In this document: in pieces, positions 59,055-64,000 of the stretch
Numbering within the stretch: the stretch's first letter is position 1
Layout of the letters: every line of letters starts with the position of its first letter
Notes under the pieces: generated by a model
Seen by the model: the letters and a program-made list of their open reading frames with translations, nothing else
Told to the model about the DNA's origin: nothing
Databases searched by the model: none
Translations under genes and position numbers: made by a program
Source of the DNA: Mimachlamys varia
Taxonomy: Eukaryota; Mollusca; Bivalvia; Pectinida; Pectinidae
Direction: 5' to 3'
DNA: 64,000 nucleotides
Assembly: GCA_947623455.1 (NCBI GenBank)
Contig: OX392527.1
Span: 63,935,115-63,999,114 of the forward strand

Positions 59055-60074
59055 ATGCCACGGTTATCAAAGGTTGATAGAGGACGTGCTATAGCGATGC
59101 TTCTGGCAGGGAACACGCAACTTCACGTCGCTCGACAATTCAGAGTTCACAAATCGACTATTAGTCGATTAGTTTCACGTCTTAACGCAACAGGAAGAGT
59201 CGATGACCAGCCGAGATCAGGACGTCCACGCGTAACGTCGCGACGTCAAGACCGGGTTCTTAGGTTGGCACACCTGCGTAACAGGAGATTAACGGCCGCT
59301 GAAACGGCAAGGAATACCATTGGTAATCATAACCGTCGAATTCATCCCCAAACAGTGATCAACAGACTGCGTGAGGCTAATTTGCGTGCAAGGCGACAGT
59401 ACGTTGGTTTACCACTAACACCGCAACGTCGAGCACGTCGTATGCAATGGGCAACGGCACATATGCCCAGACGTTTTCCTATGAGACGTTGGAGGTCTAT
59501 GCTCTTCACCGATGAATCTCGATTCACGTTATTTCGAGAAGATGGCCGTCAACGTGTGTACCGGCGTCGAGGCGAACGTTTTGCTGACGCCTGTGTTTTG
59601 GAACACGACCGATTTGGGGGTGGATCAGTTATGGTTTGGGCGGGAATCTCCCATGGTTTGAAGACGCCTTTGGTGATAGTCAATGGGAATTTAACGGCCG
59701 TACGCTATCGGGATGAGATTCTTAGGCCCCATGTTGTGCCGTTTGTTAGGCAGCATCATCTAACCTTTCAGTAAGATAACGCGAGACCACACGTTGCAAG
59801 AGTCTGTAGAGACTTTCTTGCGACACAGAACATTGCTCCTATAGATTGGCCTCCATATAGCCCCGACCTGTCCCCAATCGAGCATTTGTGGGATGAATTA
59901 GACAGAAGAATTCGAAATCGCCGTAACCCCCCAAATACCCTCCCTCAGTTACCAAATGCACTCGTCCAAGAATGGAATAACATTCCAATACGGAAAGTCA
60001 ATGCCCTGATGAACTCAATGCAACAAAGAATTAGAGATGTGATAACTGTTCGAGGAGGACACACACGATATTAG
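59055..60074 (+). pseudogene. Tc1-like DD34E transposase with one nonsense codon
   Basis: The start at 59055 (M-P-R-L-S-K) is preferred over the ATG at 59028 because Tc1 proteins commonly begin just before the helix-turn-helix. Residues ~10-50 form the first helix-turn-helix (DRGRAIAMLLAG, then HVARQFRVHKSTISRLV). A GRPR-type basic linker (RSGRPRVTSRR) is at ~57-67, followed by the second DNA-binding segment (RLTAAETA). The catalytic domain has Asp153 in FTDESRF, Asp241 in DNARPH and Glu276 in SPDLSPIEHLWDE. The 34 residues between the last two give DD34E, the Tc1 hallmark. The C-terminus is IRDVITVRGGHTRY then a stop at 60072-60074. TAA at 59772-59774 replaces what is usually Gln just before Asp241, most simply a CAA to TAA change. 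The frame is otherwise unbroken, so the truncated product would lack two catalytic residues. Confidence 0.95.
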
Positions 60075-60275
60075 GGCACGGTTTCAAAACTGCTGCCATT
60101 TCAACTTGGATTCACGTAGGGTACTACCAATCATGACCTTCTAGCAAAGTGACCTGTTCTTAAAAATCTCTAAATATTGAATAAGGATGTTACATCAATA
60201 TTCAATATTAACTATTACATATGAAATTTAAACATAATGCTCACAATTATTATTTTATTAAACCTACAATTTGAA

Positions 60276-60300
60276 GTTGCGTTTCTTTTTCGTTTCAGTA
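60276..60300 (-). repeat. Tc1 right terminal inverted repeat
   Basis: Perfect inverted match to 58759-58783, followed by TA. Confidence 0.95.
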
Positions 60301-60669
60301 TATATCAATCGTCATATAGTTCAAGTTTGTTGGTCGAAATTATTTATTTATTTAAAGCAAACAAGCGAAGTGTCTGTTTATATTAAACGCCGCATATTTC
60401 AATTTGAAATGTCAAAAAAGATGTTTAGATTGAGCAAGCAAACATACATAATGTTTATATGTATAAATACATATATCACGAAACTGGCGCTTCTTTATGG
60501 GAGAATTATGCATTAACAAACATGTTGACAAAACAGCATCGGCTTTGCGAATTCAAGAGGCACGTTTAAAACAGAAATAGTTGTTGTTTCCGAAATGAGA
60601 CGCTATATACATGTATATATAGAACTGTCGGGAACGAGGAAACAGTTTTATCATTTATAGACATAAAAA

Positions 60670-61125
60670 AAGCCTAAACAAAACCATAATCCGAACTCAA
60701 AATCGATTAGACTTTAGGCGAAATAGGAACAAAGGAATGATTTACATGAAGATCCTCGTAAAAGTACAAGAGAATAAGACCAGGTGTTCCAGAAGAGTAA
60801 GCGTCTTCAGCTTCATCTACGACACCCTGCCATGTAAATCTTGGTCACATCCAAGTTAACATTATTTCCTCGAAATGAGAACACTAATTAGCATACTCAA
60901 AAAGTCCATCTTCATATCACACAAAGATACCGAAAATTTCTCAAAGAGACAAAGATGGCGACCATAAAACTTGCCCATAGTTCTGATCAACCTGCATCTC
61001 TCGAATCCTTGTGTTGTTAGCGTGTTTGTCAGTAGTCGACATCGATAACGTGATTTAGAGCAAGCCCTAGAATAACGAATCAACTGTGATATGTAAACAC
61101 AATAGTTTGGAGAAGCAGGGATTTG
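60670..61125 (+). mobile_element. FB half-element
   Basis: Arm from 'aaacaaaaccataatccgaa' through 'gacaaagatggcgaccataa' to the FB centre 'cctagaataacgaatcaact' and 'tttggagaagcagggat'. The second arm is absent. Confidence 0.85.
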
Positions 61126-61464
61126 AAATGTTGTAACTTATTACAGCATATTGTGTTGGTGCAACCCACGGTGGTGTTGAAATGTTCGCGTTTTATTCGA
61201 GGATGTAATGAAGGCAAAAATAGCCAAACGCGAGTGAATGTTTAAAGATAATACAGATAATAACTAGAACTATAAATACAATTTTGAACCATTAACAACG
61301 CCAACATTTCAGTACCTTAGAACTAACAGGAACGCAACGGGATAACCACCTATCAGCATGTTTATACGTAACGGTTGCACGTTGCAAAAAGCTGGATACT
61401 TTAACAGTCATATAATGGATAGTACCAAAGACACACAATGGAGATCATCTTTATAATTAAAGTA

Positions 61465-61627
61465 AGATTGGTTTGGTTGATTTTGTTTTACGTCCTATTA
61501 ACAGCCAGGGTCATTTAAGGACGTGCCAGGTTTTGGAGGTGGAGGAAAGCCGGAGTACCCGGAGAAAAACCACCGACCTACGGCCAGTACCTTTACTACC
61601 TTAACCGCTCGGCCACCACGGCCCCTT
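61465..61627 (-). mobile_element. SINE, Leu/Ser-head family, well preserved
   Basis: In minus sense: 'ggccgtggtggccgagcggt' head, 'tactggccgtaggtcggtgg', 'gtactccggctttcctccac', 'taatagg' and 'acgtaaaac' at the 3' end. The B box is deleted. This is the clearest body copy of the family in the window. Confidence 0.75.
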
Positions 61628-61644
61628 CAAATAAGAAAATATAC

Positions 61645-61690
61645 AATGCAGCTGTTTCGCTCGTCTAGGACCCGTCAGTAGTTTTCAATA
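61645..61690 (-). ncRNA. Degenerate hammerhead relic
   Basis: In minus sense: CTGACGG (core A9 replaced by G), GTCCTAGACGAGC with a broken stem II, then GAAACAGCTGC. Similar to the HH ribozyme but the flanks do not clearly align. Predicted inactive. Confidence 0.45.
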
Positions 61691-62236
61691 AAATTTCAAT
61701 AAATTTCATATTTTTATTTAAATATTGAGTAATTTCAAATGAATTTGAATATCAGGTACATTGTATATATTCTGAACTCTGCCGCCATTCGAATAAGTTA
61801 AGACGTACCATACAAGTTACCACAAACCTTTGTGATTCTAAGTACAAGGATGTTGCATGCGGAATATGAATAGTTATCTTGTTAACACAAATCCGCATCT
61901 AGAAATGGCGCCAGCTTAGACATATCACCTTGTAAGGTTCTGTAAAATATCGTGACGGAGAAGGTATCTGTATTGTTTATGTAACAACACATGTCTGCTA
62001 ATGGCAGTTAAAGAGTTCATCTCAAACTACCATTAAAATACATGGTAGTTCCATTGGGGAAATCGTACCAAGAAGCATATTAGCGTACATTGAAATAGCA
62101 CAAGGCCTGGTCTAACCTAATTGTTCAATTTTTTTTTTTTTTCTTTGTTTTAAACATTAAACATATTTTGTATAATACTTCTTTTACTTGCTGATTAATT
62201 CACATTTGTTTCATTGTTACTTAGAGTTTAGTATAA

Positions 62237-62300
62237 TAGAGAATACTAAAACGTCAACAAAACCATAATCCGATCTCAAAATTGATTAAATAAGGGCAAA
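62237..62300 (+). mobile_element. FB terminal fragment
   Basis: 'agagaatactaaaacgtcaa' then 'aaccataatccgatctcaaa' and 'attaaataagggcaaaataa'. Confidence 0.75.
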
Positions 62301-62867
62301 ATAATAATAATAAATTATACTAAAATACAACATTTATAAAGCGCTCTATATACAAGTCATTTGAAAAATTACCCTAAAGCGCTTCACAAGATGTGGATAA
62401 TAATTTGATATTAATTATGTGCTAAAAATAAAGTCTTACAATTACCATCGATGTAATAATATCAAAGTGCAAATATATACTTAATAAATTAACAAAAGTC
62501 AGTATAATCATGTCATGTTGTCCATTTTAAGAGCCTAAATTGCATACGTGAAGGTACGTCTTCAAATGTTTCTTGAATTTGGCAGTATGGACGGGTTAGT
62601 TCGGTTATCCAACAGACCAGAACCTTCAAGTATTCCTACTGTCCTTTTATAAATACAAACAAAAGAAGACGCCCCGTATGTTTTAAATTCCACGTATGTT
62701 TCTCCCCAGGGAGGGAGCTAATTGGGTCGCGTGTTGTGGTATACTCTCCTCGAGAGAAAAACCTTGTAAAGAGGATTAAGTTCATCATGTGTCACATGTT
62801 TGCTTAGTCGACATACGTAAGGTGTCATACCCGTCCTTAGACAGAGGTTTGCTAAATTCTCCGATCA

Positions 62868-63382
62868 TTTACAGATTTTTCTTCTCTCTAACCTGTTCAA
62901 CATTTCTTTGTCATTCTCTAGGATATGACAGATAGCACAAGCTGATAACAATGTAATGACGTCAGGACAACAATTTAATGATGTCATGACAACAATATGA
63001 TGACGTCACGCCAAGTCAACAACTCAATCACGTCGCGTCAGGATTGTGTTGCATTAATCATACTTTCGTAAAAAAAATAGAAAATAATGGGAGATAAATC
63101 ACCATCTCCTACCTTGAAGTTGTGACAGAGAAATCGCCTACCCTCTCACAACTTCGAAGAATGAGATGATTGCTTTTCTCCTATCATTTTTATTTTTTTT
63201 TTTTTTCGAATGTATCAATTAAACACAATGCTGACGTAACGTGATTGAATTGTTGACTGAGCGTGATAGTATTGTTGTCGTGACGTCATTACTTTGGTGT
63301 CCGCTCATGTCATATATCTGTCATACCTAGGGGGTCAGAGAGAAATCTTGAACAGGTTAAAGAGGAGAAATATCTGTGATTG
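62868..63382. mobile_element. Second foldback element type with CRE-like arms
   Basis: The left arm (62868-63080: 'taacctgttcaacatttct', 'ggatatgacagatag', 'taatgacgtcaggacaacaa', 'agtcaacaactcaatcacgt') is matched inverted by 63200-63382. The centre (63100-63180) is itself self-complementary ('cttgaagttgtgac' and 'ctcacaacttcgaag'). Arms agree at perhaps 75-80%. There is no coding frame. Unrelated to the FB family. Confidence 0.75.
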
Positions 63383-63502
63383 TTGGGGGAACATTGAATC
63401 GTTTTACTGCAACAGCCTGACAAGAGCTCTCCTTTAGAGTTTTCCGCCGTGTTGACTACATACATCCAATACACAAACACACGCGTGTACACATATTTAA
63501 AA

Positions 63503-63910
63503 TCAATTTTGTTTAATAGCAACAATTATTTTCTTTTTTGAACAGACCAATTTAGCATGATACATAACCGTATCAGGAGACCAATACTTGTTTACACCAT
63601 TTAGTAATCTGGGACAAATCGATATGAATGATTGTCTTTGTGATTTGAATATTTTATGGCAACCTATCAAACGTATTGGACATAACAGAACTATCGACGC
63701 TTTTAAATAATTCTGTCGATGTCGACCTTCACCATATTGACGAAGGGAATATGAGGTTTTAATTGGCAATTTACATGCATAATACACCGGTAAGCGAACG
63801 ATTTTCCCCGTTTCAATAGCAATGTCTAAAGCTGCAATATCTGTATCAAATAATATTTGTTTGTATACAATGTATGTATGTACTCCTAAAGATAAACATA
63901 TAAAACACAC
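63503..63910 (-). other. Unrecognised 135-codon open frame
   Basis: The longest open frame outside repeats and the transposon. The peptide is rich in Ile, Lys, Arg, Cys and Tyr with a mid-section Y-G-E-G-R-H-R-Q-N-Y. I see no known domain, signal peptide or membrane segment, and no clear splice sites. It could be an old retroelement fragment or chance. Confidence 0.2.
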
Positions 63911-64000
63911 GCGGTTGACGTCATTATTGAAATTTACACAATATTGAATTACAATGCATCATGTACGTGTTTCGTCATTCGAGGAATCATCGATAACGCT

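Larger units (their letters stand above)
58759..60300 (+). mobile_element. Tc1/mariner transposon, structurally complete
   Basis: Perfect 25-bp terminal inverted repeats at 58759-58783 and 60276-60300 (start TACTGAAACGAAAAAGAAAC), each flanked by the TA target dinucleotide (58757-58758 and 60301-60302). The 1542-bp length and one transposase gene of about 339 codons are typical for Tc1-like elements. Cut-and-paste mobility would use the encoded DDE transposase, here interrupted by one stop codon. Perfect terminal repeats and a single visible lesion suggest a young insertion. Confidence 0.96.

Noticed and set aside
63955..64000. Hammerhead-like motif at the window edge ('gtttcgtcattcgaggaat')
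   Set aside because: The GAAAC and GATGA halves resemble a hammerhead, but the core reads TCGATGA rather than CTGATGA, stem II does not close properly and the window ends.

Overview
The window is AT-rich eukaryotic DNA with no intact protein-coding gene. Composition, tRNA-derived SINEs, a Tc1 transposon, LINE and Penelope-like remnants and many long inverted-repeat elements point to an animal. The SINE body type and the hammerhead-bearing short retroelements suggest a mollusc, probably a bivalve; this is inference from repeat content only. Most of what can be annotated is mobile or repetitive. The two best candidate exons (minus 3017-3151 and plus 35062-35196) would belong to genes that lie mainly in introns or outside the window.

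The most notable system is a dispersed short retroelement of about 360 bp, named HH element here, that carries a type I hammerhead self-cleaving ribozyme. At least nine copies or fragments are recognisable: 1984-2121, 3398-3772, 3787-3830, 12423-12691, 15401-15762, 28068-28440, 37000-37160, 41571-41856 and 51818-52139, with a weak remnant near 61645. The copy at 51.9 kb keeps every catalytic-core base and all three helices. The copy at 15.4 kb is full length with a 9-bp target duplication. The copy at 41.6 kb is 5'-truncated inside another repeat. The copy at 37.0 kb starts at the predicted self-cleavage site. The 28-kb locus holds two ribozyme relics in tandem. A decayed Penelope-like GIY-YIG fragment at 38.5 kb shows that a retroelement class known to carry hammerheads has been present in this genome.

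The second main layer is an unclassified foldback family (FB) with arms of about 330 bp. One nearly complete copy lies at 23598-24503, and about 20 arms or fragments are scattered on both strands. SINEs and an HH element have inserted into FB arms, giving a relative order of insertion. At least two tRNA-derived SINE families are present: one with a tRNA-Glu-like head (35.6, 36.0 and 45.4 kb), and one with a Leu/Ser-like head and a conserved body (29, 47, 51, 53, 57 and 61 kb).

Layout: 0-0.75 kb, 33-bp minisatellite; 0.85 kb, GC-rich palindrome; 2-10 kb, HH and FB copies plus a candidate acidic exon; 10.9-12.4 kb, recent 635-bp tandem duplication and a MITE; 12.4-17 kb, HH, FB, SINE and LINE 3' end; 17-23 kb, mostly featureless; 23.6-24.5 kb, complete FB; 24.6-35 kb, scattered repeats and the HH dimer; 35-46 kb, candidate exon, SINE/FB composites, Penelope relic and a palindrome; 47-50.2 kb, minisatellites; 51.1-53.7 kb, tandem segmental duplication carrying the best ribozyme; 54.7-55.9 kb, LINE relic and short FB; 58.8-60.3 kb, complete Tc1 transposon with one nonsense mutation; 60.7-64 kb, FB, SINE and a second foldback type.
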